From positions 1 through 64,000 of the forward strand of contig DXEW01000025.1 in NCBI GenBank assembly GCA_019114755.1: a stretch of DNA of 64,000 bases, in the 5' to 3' direction. Shown here one piece after another: positions 1 through 8,584 of this stretch. A model generated the notes under the pieces. The model was not told the DNA's origin, did not search any database, and saw only the letters and a list, made by a program, of their open reading frames with translations. The first letter of the stretch is position 1. Each line of letters begins with the position of its first letter. The position numbers were made by a program, and so were the translations under genes. Source of the DNA: Candidatus Borkfalkia faecavium. GTDB taxonomy: Bacteria > Bacillota > Clostridia > Christensenellales > Borkfalkiaceae.

Positions 1-361
1 GGATGTGCTCACGGGTCTGGGGCATGGGACCGTCGGTCGCAGCGACGACGAGGATAGCGCCGTCCATCTGTGCAGCATCGGTGATCATGTTCTTGACGTA
101 GTCGGCATGTCCCGGGCAGTCAACGTGCGCATAGTGGCGCTTGTCCGTCTGATACTCGACGTGCGCGGTGTTGATCGTGATACCACGAGCCTTTTCTTCC
201 GGCGCCTTGTCGATCTCGTCGTACTTCATTTTCGCAGCCTGACCCTTGGCAGCCATAACCATCGTGATAGCTGCGGTCAGAGTCGTTTTGCCGTGGTCGA
301 CGTGGCCGATCGTGCCGACGTTGACGTGGGGTTTGCTTCTGTCGAATTTAGCCTTAGCCAT
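1..361 (-). CDS. tuf: Elongation factor Tu, N-terminal 120 codons (partial)
   Basis: This is the GTPase that delivers aminoacyl-tRNA to the ribosome. The visible part is the GTP-binding domain: the P-loop GHVDHGKT near residues 19-26, the switch region ending [12 protein letters not shown], and the G3 motif DCPGHADY. The gene runs off the left edge of the window, so only about 120 codons are seen. ATG at 359-361 follows a GGAGGC ribosome site. It is the last gene of the rpsL-rpsG-fusA-tuf order typical of bacterial str operons, but a separate promoter lies in the gap after fusA. Residues look canonical. Confidence 0.97.
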   Translation of the reverse strand, partial: MAKAKFDRSKPHVNVGTIGHVDHGKTTLTAAITMVMAAKGQAAKMKYDEIDKAPEEKARGITINTAHVEYQTDKRHYAHVDCPGHADYVKNMITDAAQMDGAILVVAATDGPMPQTREHI

Positions 362-483
362 TTTCGTGCCTCCAAAAATTATTATTTTTTAATGATAACT
401 TGTGCGCCGCAAATAACGGCTCTTGCAGCTATCTATCATTAAACAAATTGAAGATAAATCTGCTTATTGTACAAGCAACTATA

Positions 484-512
484 ATTATACCCTAAAACGC
501 GGAGATAATCAA
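484..512 (-). promoter_or_regulatory. tuf promoter
   Basis: On the minus strand, TTGATT (507-512) and TATAAT (484-489) are separated by 17 bp. This should give tuf its own transcript starting about 115 nt upstream of its ATG, in addition to read-through from fusA. The rest of the fusA-tuf gap is AT-rich with no clear hairpin terminator. Confidence 0.6.
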
Positions 513-555
513 TCTTTTTGCCAAGTTTTTTCAAAAAATTTTTCAAAAAGAAAAA

Positions 556-2640
556 TTACTCTGCCTTCTTGCCGCGCTCGCCGATGATCTTTTCCGCGAT
601 CGAACGGGGAACTTCGCTGTAGTGCGAGAACTGCATGGTGAACTGGCCCCTGCCCTGCGTGCGCGAACGAAGGTCGGTCGCGTAGCCGAACATTTCAGAC
701 AGCGGGATCTGCGCGTCGATGACCTTGGCGCCGTTCCTGTCTTCCGTGCCCGTAATGGTGCCGCGGCGGGAGGAGACGTTGCCCATCAGGTCGCCGAAGT
801 AATCTTCGGGGGTGACGATCTCCACCTTCATGATGGGCTCGAGCAGGACGGGGTTCGCCTTCTTCAAGCCGTCTTTGAAGCCCATGGAGCCCGCGATCTT
901 GAACGCCATTTCGGACGAGTCGACTTCGTGATAGGAGCCGTCGTACACGACCGCGCGGAAGTCCACCACTTCGTAACCGGCAAGGAAGCCGTTCTTGGCC
1001 GCCTCCTGGATACCTTTGTCGATGGCGGGGATATATTCCTTGGGGATGGAGCCGCCGACCGTTTCGTCGACGAATTCGTAGCCGCTGCCCGGTTCCAGAG
1101 GTTCGAGGCGCAGCTTGCAGTGACCGTACTGGCCTTTACCGCCCGACTGACGGACGTACTTGCCTTCGGCCTCCACAGCCTTGCGGAAGGTCTCTCTGTA
1201 CGCGACCTGCGGTTTGCCGACGTTTGCTTCCACTTTGAATTCGCGCAGCAGGCGGTCGACGATGATCTCGAGGTGCAGCTCGCCCATGCCGGCGATGATG
1301 GTCTGCCCCGTCTCGTTATCGGTATAGGTCTTGAAGGTAGGATCCTCTTCCGCCAGCTTGATGAGGGCCATGGTCATCTTTTCCTGACCGGCCTTGGTCT
1401 TGGGCTCGATGGCGACCTTGATGACGGGTTCAGGGAACTCCATCTGTTCGAGGACGATGGGATTCTTTTCATCGCACAGCGTGTCGCCCGTGGTCGTCTC
1501 TTTGAGGCCGACGATGGCGCAGATGTCGCCCGAATAGATGGTGGGGATCTCTTCGCGGTGGTTCGCATGCATTTGCAGCAGGCGGCCTACGCGCTCCTTC
1601 TTCTGCTTGGTGCTGTTATAGACGTAAGAGCCGGAATCCAGCACGCCCGAATAGGCGCGGAAGAACGCCAGCTTGCCGACGAACGGGTCTGCCGCGATCT
1701 TGAACGCCAGACCTGCGAACGGCTCTTCGTCAGACGTCTTCCTCTCCTCTTCTTCGCCGGTGTCGGGGTTGATACCCTTGACGTGGTCGACGTCGAGCGG
1801 GGAAGGCAGGTAGTCGATGATGGCGTCGAGCAGGAACTGTACGCCCTTGTTGCGGTAGGAGGAGCCGCAGAGAACGGGGGTGACTGCCATGGAAATGGTC
1901 GCCTTGCGCAGGCCCTTTTTGAGGTCTTCAAGGGAAAGATCCCCGTCCTCAAAATACTTTTCCATCAGCTCGTCGTCCTGTTCGGCGACAGCTTCGACCA
2001 GTTCGGCGCGGTACTTTTTCGCCTCGTCCATCATGTCGGCGGGGATATCCGTCTTTTCAAAATCTTTGCCGAGGTCGTCTTTATAGATCTCCGCATTCAT
2101 GTTGACCAGGTCGACGATGCCCTTGAAGGTGTCTTCCTTGCCGATGGGGAGCTGGATGCGGATGGCGCGGGTGCCGAGGCGCTCGCGCATCATCTTCACG
2201 GCGTTGTCGAAATTGGCGCCGTTGATGTCCATCTTGTTGACGTAGGCGATGCGGGGAACTTTGTATTTGTCTGCCTGGCGCCACACCGTTTCAGACTGCG
2301 GCTCTACGCCGCCCTTGGCGCAGAAAGTCGCCACGGCGCCGTCGAGCACGCGCAGGGAGCGCTCGACTTCGACGGTGAAGTCGACGTGGCCCGGGGTATC
2401 GATGATGTTGATGCGATGCCCCTTCCAGGTGCAGGTAGTAGCGGCGGAAGTGATGGTGATGCCGCGCTCCTGTTCCTGGACCATCCAGTCCATGGTAGCG
2501 GCACCCTCGTGCACCTCGCCGAGCTTGTGCGTTTTGCCCGTATAAAAGAGAATACGTTCGGTCGTGGTGGTCTTGCACGCATCGATGTGCGCCATGATGC
2601 CGATGTTTCTCGTTACGTCGAGGCCAAATTGTCTGGGCAT
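556..2640 (-). CDS. fusA: Elongation factor G
   Basis: EF-G is the translocation GTPase; at 694 aa it has normal full length. It carries the G-domain, the switch II motif [12 protein letters not shown], and the domain III-V sequence through the C-terminal QFTMQFSHY region. The ATG follows GGAGGATAGTAT, 14 bp after the rpsG stop, so it is co-translated with rpsG. One residue is odd: the P-loop, normally AHIDAGKT, reads AHIDACKT, with Cys22 encoded by TGC at 2575-2577 where Gly (GGC) is expected. The rest of the protein is intact, so it is more likely a lineage variant or a base error than a pseudogene. Confidence 0.98.
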   Translation of the reverse strand: MPRQFGLDVTRNIGIMAHIDACKTTTTERILFYTGKTHKLGEVHEGAATMDWMVQEQERGITITSAATTCTWKGHRINIIDTPGHVDFTVEVERSLRVLDGAVATFCAKGGVEPQSETVWRQADKYKVPRIAYVNKMDINGANFDNAVKMMRERLGTRAIRIQLPIGKEDTFKGIVDLVNMNAEIYKDDLGKDFEKTDIPADMMDEAKKYRAELVEAVAEQDDELMEKYFEDGDLSLEDLKKGLRKATISMAVTPVLCGSSYRNKGVQFLLDAIIDYLPSPLDVDHVKGINPDTGEEEERKTSDEEPFAGLAFKIAADPFVGKLAFFRAYSGVLDSGSYVYNSTKQKKERVGRLLQMHANHREEIPTIYSGDICAIVGLKETTTGDTLCDEKNPIVLEQMEFPEPVIKVAIEPKTKAGQEKMTMALIKLAEEDPTFKTYTDNETGQTIIAGMGELHLEIIVDRLLREFKVEANVGKPQVAYRETFRKAVEAEGKYVRQSGGKGQYGHCKLRLEPLEPGSGYEFVDETVGGSIPKEYIPAIDKGIQEAAKNGFLAGYEVVDFRAVVYDGSYHEVDSSEMAFKIAGSMGFKDGLKKANPVLLEPIMKVEIVTPEDYFGDLMGNVSSRRGTITGTEDRNGAKVIDAQIPLSEMFGYATDLRSRTQGRGQFTMQFSHYSEVPRSIAEKIIGERGKKAE

Positions 2641-2654
2641 ATACTATCCTCCGA

Positions 2655-3125
2655 TCAGAATCTGAAATGCGCGAACGCCTTGTTCGCCTCCGCCATGCGG
2701 TGCGTGTCTTCCTTCTTTTTGACGGAACCGCCCGTATTGTTGTAGGCGTCCATCAGCTCGGCGGCGAGCTTTTTGCTCATTTCGCGCTCGCTGCGCTTCC
2801 TGGTGTTGATGACGATCCAGCGGATCGCGAGCGTCTGGCGGCGTTCGGGCCTGATCTCGATCGGGACCTGATAGTTAGCACCGCCCACACGGCGCGCCTT
2901 GACTTCCAACACGGGCATGACGTTCGCCATCGCCTGATTGAAGATCTCCAGGGCGTCTTTGCCGAGTTTTTGCTGCATCATTTCAAATGCGTCGTAAACG
3001 ATCTTCTGCGCCGTCGCCTTATTGCCGTCCAGCATGATCTGATTGACGAGCTTCGTCACGACCTTGCTGCCGTATACGGGATCGGGCAGTACGTCTCTTT
3101 TCGGTACGTTGCCTCTCCTGGGCAT
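2655..3125 (-). CDS. rpsG: 30S ribosomal protein S7
   Basis: S7 nucleates assembly of the 30S head by binding the 3' domain of 16S rRNA. The 156-aa length is standard, starting [16 protein letters not shown] and ending [23 protein letters not shown] precedes the ATG. In E. coli S7 is also the feedback regulator of the str operon, acting at the rpsL-rpsG gap. Here that gap is 243 nt and rich in hairpins, which fits a similar role (inference). Confidence 0.98.
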   Translation of the reverse strand: MPRRGNVPKRDVLPDPVYGSKVVTKLVNQIMLDGNKATAQKIVYDAFEMMQQKLGKDALEIFNQAMANVMPVLEVKARRVGGANYQVPIEIRPERRQTLAIRWIVINTRKRSEREMSKKLAAELMDAYNNTGGSVKKKEDTHRMAEANKAFAHFRF

Positions 3126-3368
3126 TGTTGTGTCCTCCTTAAAAATTGCTTGTCCGCGTGCCTCGCGGACGAGGTGTAAGGGCGAATACCCTTAGTACAG
3201 CTATCGCTTGCTCCCCTCCCGCGGCCCTTTCGGCGCGGGGCGGAAAGTAGCGAACCTTCTGCCTTGCGGCATACTGCCTACTTTGCATCGGGTATCTTTT
3301 AAGATAAATGACCGACAAGTAGGATGTGATCTTGCGGCGCTGCCGCCGCGGTTTTGTGCCGAGAAAAA
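3126..3368 (-). promoter_or_regulatory. Structured rpsL-rpsG intercistronic region
   Basis: No gene is visible in this 243-nt gap. Read on the minus strand it has several pairings: CCTACTT with AAAGTAGG enclosing TCGG/CCGA and an inner TATCTT/AGATA hairpin (about 3278-3328), AAGGGTATTCGCCCTT near 3180, and GTCCGCG/CGCGGAC near 3155. Such a long, folded spacer in a str operon is a candidate S7 feedback site by analogy with E. coli; this has not been shown here. Confidence 0.4.
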
Positions 3369-3740
3369 TTACTTAGGACGTTTTGCGCCGTATTTGGAAC
3401 GGGCCTGTCTTCTCTTCGCCACACCTGCGGTATCGAGCGCACCGCGGATGATGTGGTACCGCACGCCCGGAAGGTCGCGCACACGGCCGCCACGGATGAG
3501 AACGGAGCTGTGCTCGTTCAGGTTGTGGCCTTCGCCGGGGATGTAGACGGTACCTTCCTGCTTGTTCGTCAAGCGCACCCTGGCGATTTTACGCAGAGCG
3601 GAGTTCGGCTTTTTGGGGGAAGTGGTGGAAACGGAAAGGCATACGCCGCGCTTCTGCGGGCACTGTGCCATGATCGGCGTCTTGCTCTTTTCGGTACGTC
3701 TCTCCCTGCCGTGCTTGATCAGCTGGTTGATTGTAGGCAT
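3369..3740 (-). CDS. rpsL: 30S ribosomal protein S12
   Basis: S12 lies at the decoding centre and controls accuracy. It has 123 aa and the conserved [14 protein letters not shown] loop and the [13 protein letters not shown] loop. Lys43 of the first loop is kept. Residue 88 is Arg (codon CGC, 3477-3479) where most bacteria have Lys; K88R is a known streptomycin-resistance change in E. coli and Mycobacterium tuberculosis. ACAAGGAGGTAAACAA precedes the ATG. It is the first gene of the str operon. Confidence 0.98.
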   Translation of the reverse strand: MPTINQLIKHGRERRTEKSKTPIMAQCPQKRGVCLSVSTTSPKKPNSALRKIARVRLTNKQEGTVYIPGEGHNLNEHSSVLIRGGRVRDLPGVRYHIIRGALDTAGVAKRRQARSKYGAKRPK

Positions 3741-3938
3741 TTGTTTACCTCCTTGTAAGAATGGTGATCTATCTTAAAATTGCCCTTACGCAATTATAAG
3801 AAGCGTATTATATATACGGTATGGGATGCCGCGCCGCGGCACCATGCGTGCCCTGCCCAAAAAGAAAATGGGCATGAAAATAGACGCGCGCCCACAAACC
3901 GCAGGAAGTATTTTACCATGTGCGGGGCGTTTTGTCAA
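3741..3938 (-). promoter_or_regulatory. str operon promoter and leader
   Basis: On the minus strand TTGACA (3933-3938) and TAAAAT (3910-3915) are 17 bp apart, giving a leader of about 160 nt before rpsL. Two further TATAAT-like boxes at 3807-3812 and 3793-3798 lack good -35 partners. The leader contains GC-rich self-complementary stretches but no convincing terminator. Confidence 0.65.
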
Positions 3939-4180
3939 ACATTTGAAACAACTTTTTGCCCCGCGCCGAAAAAATACCCCCTGCAGGAAGCGCGCAAAGC
4001 CGCCGCGGCGGCGTCCGCGGCGGCAGGTTTTGTATAGAGGCAGGTTTTTATAGAGGCGGCGGCGTTTTATAAAAGGCTGCCGCCTTTGTATTATTTAGAA
4101 ATTTAGAAAGCCGGCACGTTTGTTTGATAAAGGCCCGCGCACGGGGTGGCGCCGGCGCGCCTCGCTTTCAGCGAGCTTTT
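3939..4180. other. Non-coding gap with hairpin and short repeats
   Basis: No gene is visible. A hairpin at 4055-4084 (GGCGGC paired with GCTGCC-type arms around TTTTATAAAA) may end the small gene at 4181. Next to it is a short direct repeat, GGCAGGTTTT followed by TATAGAGGC, present twice at 4022-4055. Confidence 0.35.
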
Positions 4181-4486
4181 TCAGCGCGCTTCTTGGAGAG
4201 ATTCTTCCTGCTTGAGCGAATCGAGCATATACACGAAGGAGCGGACGAACTGCTTGCGGTAGCGCAGCAGCGTGCGCTCGCCCACGCCCAGCTCGATGCT
4301 GAGCTTGACCTGCGTTTCCGCCGCGCCGTCCTGCAGATACAGCCGCGCGAACGCCTTGGCGCAGCTGCCGCGTTTGAGGATATCGTACAGCTTCCAAAAT
4401 TCATAGGCCGCCATGACCGCCCTATATTCCGTGCGGTAACTGGGGTTGAATTTGTTCTGTACCGCCCTGCGCATCAATTCTTCCAT
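4181..4486 (-). CDS. Small hypothetical protein with helix-turn-helix-like region
   Basis: A 101-aa basic protein of unknown role. I chose ATG at 4484-4486 because GGGAGGTCG sits just upstream; an in-frame ATG further up has no ribosome site. The C-terminal half (VKLSIELGVGERTLLRYRK) looks like a helix-turn-helix of the kind seen in sigma region 4 or small phage-type regulators. No family is recognised with confidence. It stands alone between the str operon and the GH3 gene, both on the same strand. Confidence 0.55.
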   Translation of the reverse strand: MEELMRRAVQNKFNPSYRTEYRAVMAAYEFWKLYDILKRGSCAKAFARLYLQDGAAETQVKLSIELGVGERTLLRYRKQFVRSFVYMLDSLKQEESLQEAR

Positions 4487-4575
4487 ACAACGACCTCCCG
4501 CGTTCTGTGATGAGGTCATTGTACCCGAAAAATCGGGCAGCGGCGCGACAGGAATTGGCGGGGCGGCACTTTTTT

Positions 4576-4643
4576 CAAAAGAGGGCGCCGTTTATGCCGG
4601 ATGCGGTGCGGCGCTTTCCAAAAGAAAGCGCCGTTTATGCCAG
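4576..4643. repeat. Two-copy 25-bp repeat downstream of GH3
   Basis: Copies at 4576-4600 and 4619-4643 (period 43) share CAAAAGA followed by GCGCCGTTTATGCC. Each copy can form a hairpin (GGCGCTTTC/GAAAGCGCC for the second). They probably act as, or derive from, a terminator for the GH3 gene at 4696. Confidence 0.55.
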
Positions 4644-4695
4644 GCATAGTACTGCGCAAACGCTCTAATTTTGATTTATATTGCAGAAAATCGCG

Positions 4696-6690
4696 TCATA
4701 AGACGATGAATTTGCCCTTTTCCAGACGGACTTTCGCGCGCAGGCGGATATCCGCGGAAGAGGCGCCTACCTGAATTTCAAACACGCCGTCATCCGCCTG
4801 CCAGCGATCGAGCGCCGCCGACCAGTGCGAGAAGGCGCGGGAGTTCAAGCGGATGCAAAATTCGCGGCTGCCGCCCGCGGGGATCTCTTCTTTGGCGAAG
4901 GCCTGCAATTCCTTTTCCGGCCGCCAGACGAGGGGCGCGCATTCCTTGACGTACACCTGCACCGCCTCTTTGGCGCAGATCTCAGAGAGGTTGCGCACCG
5001 CAAAGCGCACTTCCACCCCCTCTTCATCCGCCGCAAGGGTCAGCCCCTCGTAGGCGAAGGAGGCGTAGCTGAGGCCGAAGCCGAAGGGAAATTCGACGAA
5101 GTCTACCCAGTTGCTCCGCCCGCCCAAGCCACGGTAGCCGACGCCCAGGCCTTCGGCATAGCGGGTGACGCCGATGCGGATGTTTTCTTCCTCTTCATCC
5201 ACACAGCTGAAGGCGAAAGATTCGGAGAGCTTGCCGCTGGGGCAGACCGCGCCCGTGAGGATGTCGGCGATGACCGCGTCGCCGCCCATGCCGGGGAAGC
5301 CCGCGTAGAGGATGGCGTCGGCGCACCCTTCCCAGTCGCTCATATCGACGGCCGCGCCCGCGAACACGACGACCACGGTATGCGCGGCGACTGCCGCCGT
5401 CTCGCGGATGAGCCGTTCCTGCGCGGCGGGCAGGCGCAGGCTGCGGCGGTCGCCGTCTTCGTATTCGACCAAATTGCCCGTGCCCACGCAGACGATATTG
5501 ACGCCGTTCTCCGCCGCATGCAGCAGCGCCTTTCTGCCTTCGTGCCGCAAAAATTCGGGGCGGTCGATGCCGACGGCGCCTTCAAAGGAAACGGCGTGGC
5601 CGCGCTCGCGCAGGCGGGCGGGCAGATCGAATTCCTGTTCCGACCACACCACGCAGGAAGAGCCGCCGCCCGCGAGCATGCCGAGGTTCTCTTTGCCGGG
5701 GCAGGCGTACATGCCGCAAACGGACAGCGCTTCCCCTGCCGACAGGGGCAGCACCCCCTCGTTTTTGAGCAGCACCATCCCTTCCGCCGCCACGCTCTTT
5801 GCCGCCGCGGCGCGCTCGGGGATACTCGTCTTGGCGCCCTTCCCCTCCTGCATGCGCTTGCAGCGGGCGATGAGTTCGAGCACCCGCCCCGCGCAGGCGT
5901 CCAGCGCCTCGTCCGAAAGTTTGCCTGCCGTGTAGTCCGCCTTCAACTGTTCGTAATTTTCGGGACTGAAGGGCATTTCCAAGTCCAACCCCGCCATGGC
6001 GGAGGCGGCGCGGCTGCGGACGGCGAACCAGTCGGAGATGACGGCCCCGTCAAAGCCGAATTCGCCGCGCAGCACGTCGAACCCCTTTTTGTATTCGGAA
6101 GCGTACACGCCGTTGACGCGGTTGTAGCTGCACATGACGGAGACGGGCTTGGCCTGACAGGCGATCTCGAAGGGACGGTAATACAGCTCGCGCAGAGTGC
6201 GCTCGTCTACGTCGCTGCTCTGATGCAGGCGGTCGTATTCGAGGTTGTTGCAGCAGAAGTGCTTGAGGCAGACGCCGATACCCCTGCCCTGCACCCCTTC
6301 GATATAGCCCTTCGCCATCTCGCCCGCCAGGAGCGGATCTTCGGAAAAATACTCAAAGTTGCGGCCGTTGTGCGCGTCGCGCTTGATGTTGACCCCGGGC
6401 GCGAGGAGGATATCGACGCCGCGGTCATAGCACTCGTCGGCGAGCGCCTCGCCCGTGCCGCGCGCAAGCGCCGTGTTCCAGGTGTTGGCGAGCAGCTGCA
6501 CGGAGGGGAAGGCGACGGCGGGGATGGTCGTCCATTCGCCCCGATCTTCGCGCATGGTGCGCAGGCCGACCGGCCCGTCGGAGACGAAGATCTGCGGCAG
6601 CTCGCCGCCGAAGTCTTCGGTGTGCCAGGCGTCTTTGCCGCAGATGAGGCGCAGCTTTTGCTCTGCGGTCAGTTCTTTCAATGTCTTCAT
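4696..6690 (-). CDS. Glycoside hydrolase family 3, beta-glucosidase-like
   Basis: A 664-aa cytoplasmic GH3 enzyme with no signal peptide. The N-terminal barrel carries the substrate-binding SDGPVGLR, KRDAHNGRNFEYFSEDP and KHFCCNN motifs. The nucleophile is Asp220 in GAVISDW. The alpha/beta C-domain follows (SVAAEGMVLLKNEGVLPL) and then a fibronectin-III-like domain. It should release terminal sugars from beta-glucosides or related oligosaccharides; the sugar specificity cannot be read from sequence. It has its own promoter at 6717-6745 and, unlike the other two GH3 promoters here, no LytTR-type repeats. Confidence 0.93.
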   Translation of the reverse strand: MKTLKELTAEQKLRLICGKDAWHTEDFGGELPQIFVSDGPVGLRTMREDRGEWTTIPAVAFPSVQLLANTWNTALARGTGEALADECYDRGVDILLAPGVNIKRDAHNGRNFEYFSEDPLLAGEMAKGYIEGVQGRGIGVCLKHFCCNNLEYDRLHQSSDVDERTLRELYYRPFEIACQAKPVSVMCSYNRVNGVYASEYKKGFDVLRGEFGFDGAVISDWFAVRSRAASAMAGLDLEMPFSPENYEQLKADYTAGKLSDEALDACAGRVLELIARCKRMQEGKGAKTSIPERAAAAKSVAAEGMVLLKNEGVLPLSAGEALSVCGMYACPGKENLGMLAGGGSSCVVWSEQEFDLPARLRERGHAVSFEGAVGIDRPEFLRHEGRKALLHAAENGVNIVCVGTGNLVEYEDGDRRSLRLPAAQERLIRETAAVAAHTVVVVFAGAAVDMSDWEGCADAILYAGFPGMGGDAVIADILTGAVCPSGKLSESFAFSCVDEEEENIRIGVTRYAEGLGVGYRGLGGRSNWVDFVEFPFGFGLSYASFAYEGLTLAADEEGVEVRFAVRNLSEICAKEAVQVYVKECAPLVWRPEKELQAFAKEEIPAGGSREFCIRLNSRAFSHWSAALDRWQADDGVFEIQVGASSADIRLRAKVRLEKGKFIVL

Positions 6691-6716
6691 GTCGGTATTT
6701 CTCCGTTTTTCTTTCT

Positions 6717-6745
6717 ATTGTACCGCAAAAGCGCGCCCTTTGCAA
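6717..6745 (-). promoter_or_regulatory. GH3 promoter
   Basis: On the minus strand TTGCAA (6740-6745) and TACAAT (6717-6722) are 17 bp apart. The -35 box lies inside a 49-bp-period duplication, so a second TTGCAA copy sits 49 bp further upstream without a matching -10. Confidence 0.6.
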
Positions 6746-6824
6746 GCGCCTCGCCGAAATTCTCTTTCCGAAAATACAAAGCTGCCCTTTGCAAGCGCTC
6801 CGCCGAAATTCTCTTTCCGAAAAT
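6735..6824. repeat. 41-bp direct repeat at the GH3 promoter
   Basis: Copies at 6735-6775 and 6784-6824 (period 49) differ at only about two positions (CGCCTCG versus CGCTCCG). The repeat includes the -35 region and an inverted TTTCGGAAAGAGAATTTCGG element. Confidence 0.85.
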
Positions 6825-6926
6825 TAAACGCGCCCGCGCAGAGGCGCCCTGCCGCGGGCATGCGAAAAGTATGCGAAAAGGCGACCGCAAAGGCCGCCCC
6901 GTCGTAGATCTATTTTGTTTGGAAAC

Positions 6927-7003
6927 TCAATAAGCGCGGGCTAAGCCCCTCGCCCGTCAATAGGCGCGGGCGAAAGGCCTGTCGCCGATCAATAAGCGCG
7001 GGC
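6927..7003. repeat. Three copies of the proS 3' end
   Basis: TCAATAAGCGCGGGC, the complement of the last proS codons plus stop, occurs at 6927-6941, 6957-6971 (one change) and 6989-7003. The last copy is the real gene end. All three contain the stop-codon complement TCA. Confidence 0.85.
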
Positions 7004-8419
7004 GAACAGCACGACCTGCTTTGCCTCTTTGCCGCAGCAGACGCACTTTTCGGCGTGCTCGCCCTCGACGATGACGCGGGCGGAAGCGGCGGTCTGTTCC
7101 TTGATCTTGTCTTCGCACTCGCGGCAGCCGCACCAGCCCGCCTTGACGAAGTTGCCGCCCTCGACGCCGCGCAGCAGTTCCTCTACCGTTTCGGCGGTGA
7201 CGACGCGCTCTTCCTTGCGGCGGCGGGCAAGCTCTAACAGGTTCGCCTGCACTTCGGAAAGCAGCGCCTGCACCGTTTCGGCGGCGTTTTCCAAGGGCGC
7301 TTCCGTCTTTTCGTGCGTATCTCTGCGCACGAGCACCATCTTGCCCGCCTCGATGTCGCGCGGGCCGATCTCGATGCGCAGGGGCACGCCCTTCATCTCC
7401 CACTCGTTGAACTTCCAGCCGGGGCTGTTGTCGGAGACGTCTGCGTCGGCGCGGATGCCCGCCGCCTGCAATTTCGCCTTGAGGTCGGCGGCGGCTTCCA
7501 AAACGCCCGGCTTTTTGGCGGCGATGGGGACGATGATCGCCTGCACGGGCGCGACCACGGGCGGGATGATCAGCCCGCGCTTGTCGCCGTGCGCCATGAT
7601 GAGGGCGCCGATGAGGCGCGTAGATACCCCCCACGAGGTGGTGTAGGCGTACTTGTGCGTGCCGTCTTTATCCAGAAAGCGGATGTCGAACGCCTTGGCG
7701 AAGTTCTGCCCCAGATAATGAGAAGTGCCCGCCTGCAGGCTCTTGCCGTCGTGCATCATCGCCTCCATGCCGAAGGTGGCGACGGCGCCGGCGAACTTTT
7801 CTTTTTCCGTCTTCCTGCCCGTGAACACGGGGATGGCGAGGCAGGTCTCAGCGAATTCTTTATAGATGCCGAGCATCTTCATCGTCTCTTCCATCGCCTC
7901 TTCTTCGCTGGCGTGGGCGGTGTGGCCTTCCTGCCACAAAAATTCGCTGGTGCGCAGGAAGGGGCGGGTGGTCTTTTCCCAGCGGACGACGTTCGCCCAC
8001 TGGTTGATGAGGATGGGAAGATCTCTGTACGATTGCAGCCACTTGGAATACATCTCGCCGATGACCGTTTCGCTGGTGGGGCGGATGACCAAAGGCTCTG
8101 CCAGTTCTTCGCCGCCGCCGACGGTGACGACCGCAACTTCGGGCGCGAAGCCCTCCACGTGCTCCGCCTCGCGCGTCATGAAGCTGTACGGGATGAGCAT
8201 GGGGAAGTAGGCGTTCTGATGCCCCGTCGCCTTGAAGCGGGCGTCCAGCTCTTTTTGGATATTTTCCCAAATGGCATAGCCGTAGTGGCGGATGACCATC
8301 GTGCCCTTGACGGGGCCGTAGTCTACGAGCTGCGTTTTGATGACGACATCGGTATACCAACGGGGAAAGTCGGTATCGATATCCGCGATTTGATTGACAA
8401 ACTGATCGTCTTTTGCCAT
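6989..8419 (-). CDS. proS: Prolyl-tRNA synthetase, archaeal/eukaryotic-type short form
   Basis: This enzyme charges tRNA-Pro. The 476-aa protein lacks the INS editing domain of the long bacterial form and ends in the C-terminal zinc-type domain (CGCRECEDK ... CVCCGKE) and a terminal tyrosine (FARAY), hallmarks of the archaeal-type ProRS found in many Firmicutes. Class II motifs are visible (FLRTSEFLWQEGHTAH; TTSWGVSTRLIG). ATG at 8417-8419 follows AGGAGCACATC. It has its own promoter just upstream with no T-box-sized leader. Degenerate copies of its 3' end lie downstream. Confidence 0.96.
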   Translation of the reverse strand: MAKDDQFVNQIADIDTDFPRWYTDVVIKTQLVDYGPVKGTMVIRHYGYAIWENIQKELDARFKATGHQNAYFPMLIPYSFMTREAEHVEGFAPEVAVVTVGGGEELAEPLVIRPTSETVIGEMYSKWLQSYRDLPILINQWANVVRWEKTTRPFLRTSEFLWQEGHTAHASEEEAMEETMKMLGIYKEFAETCLAIPVFTGRKTEKEKFAGAVATFGMEAMMHDGKSLQAGTSHYLGQNFAKAFDIRFLDKDGTHKYAYTTSWGVSTRLIGALIMAHGDKRGLIIPPVVAPVQAIIVPIAAKKPGVLEAAADLKAKLQAAGIRADADVSDNSPGWKFNEWEMKGVPLRIEIGPRDIEAGKMVLVRRDTHEKTEAPLENAAETVQALLSEVQANLLELARRRKEERVVTAETVEELLRGVEGGNFVKAGWCGCRECEDKIKEQTAASARVIVEGEHAEKCVCCGKEAKQVVLFARAY

Positions 8420-8491
8420 GATGTGCTCCTGTTCTGCGTATATGGCCCTGCGGAAGCCCGCAAAAAGCAAAAATACGGTATTACTCGTATG

Positions 8492-8520
8492 AGTATACCA
8501 TATTTTTAGAAAAATGACAA
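8492..8520 (-). promoter_or_regulatory. proS promoter
   Basis: On the minus strand TTGTCA (8515-8520), a 17-bp spacer and TATACT (8492-8497). The leader is about 70 nt, too short for a T-box. Confidence 0.65.
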
Positions 8521-8584
8521 ACCGATTTGCATGCAGCCTTCGTTTTTTATCAAAATTATGAGCGGCGCCCCCGAAAGAAGGCGC

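Noticed and set aside
622..2745. A 707-codon open frame antisense to fusA and rpsG
   Set aside because: It mirrors the third-position GC bias of the genes opposite, has no ribosome site, and shows no protein-family motifs.
8420..8530. T-box riboswitch upstream of proS
   Set aside because: The leader is only about 70 nt and has no T-box sequence or terminator.
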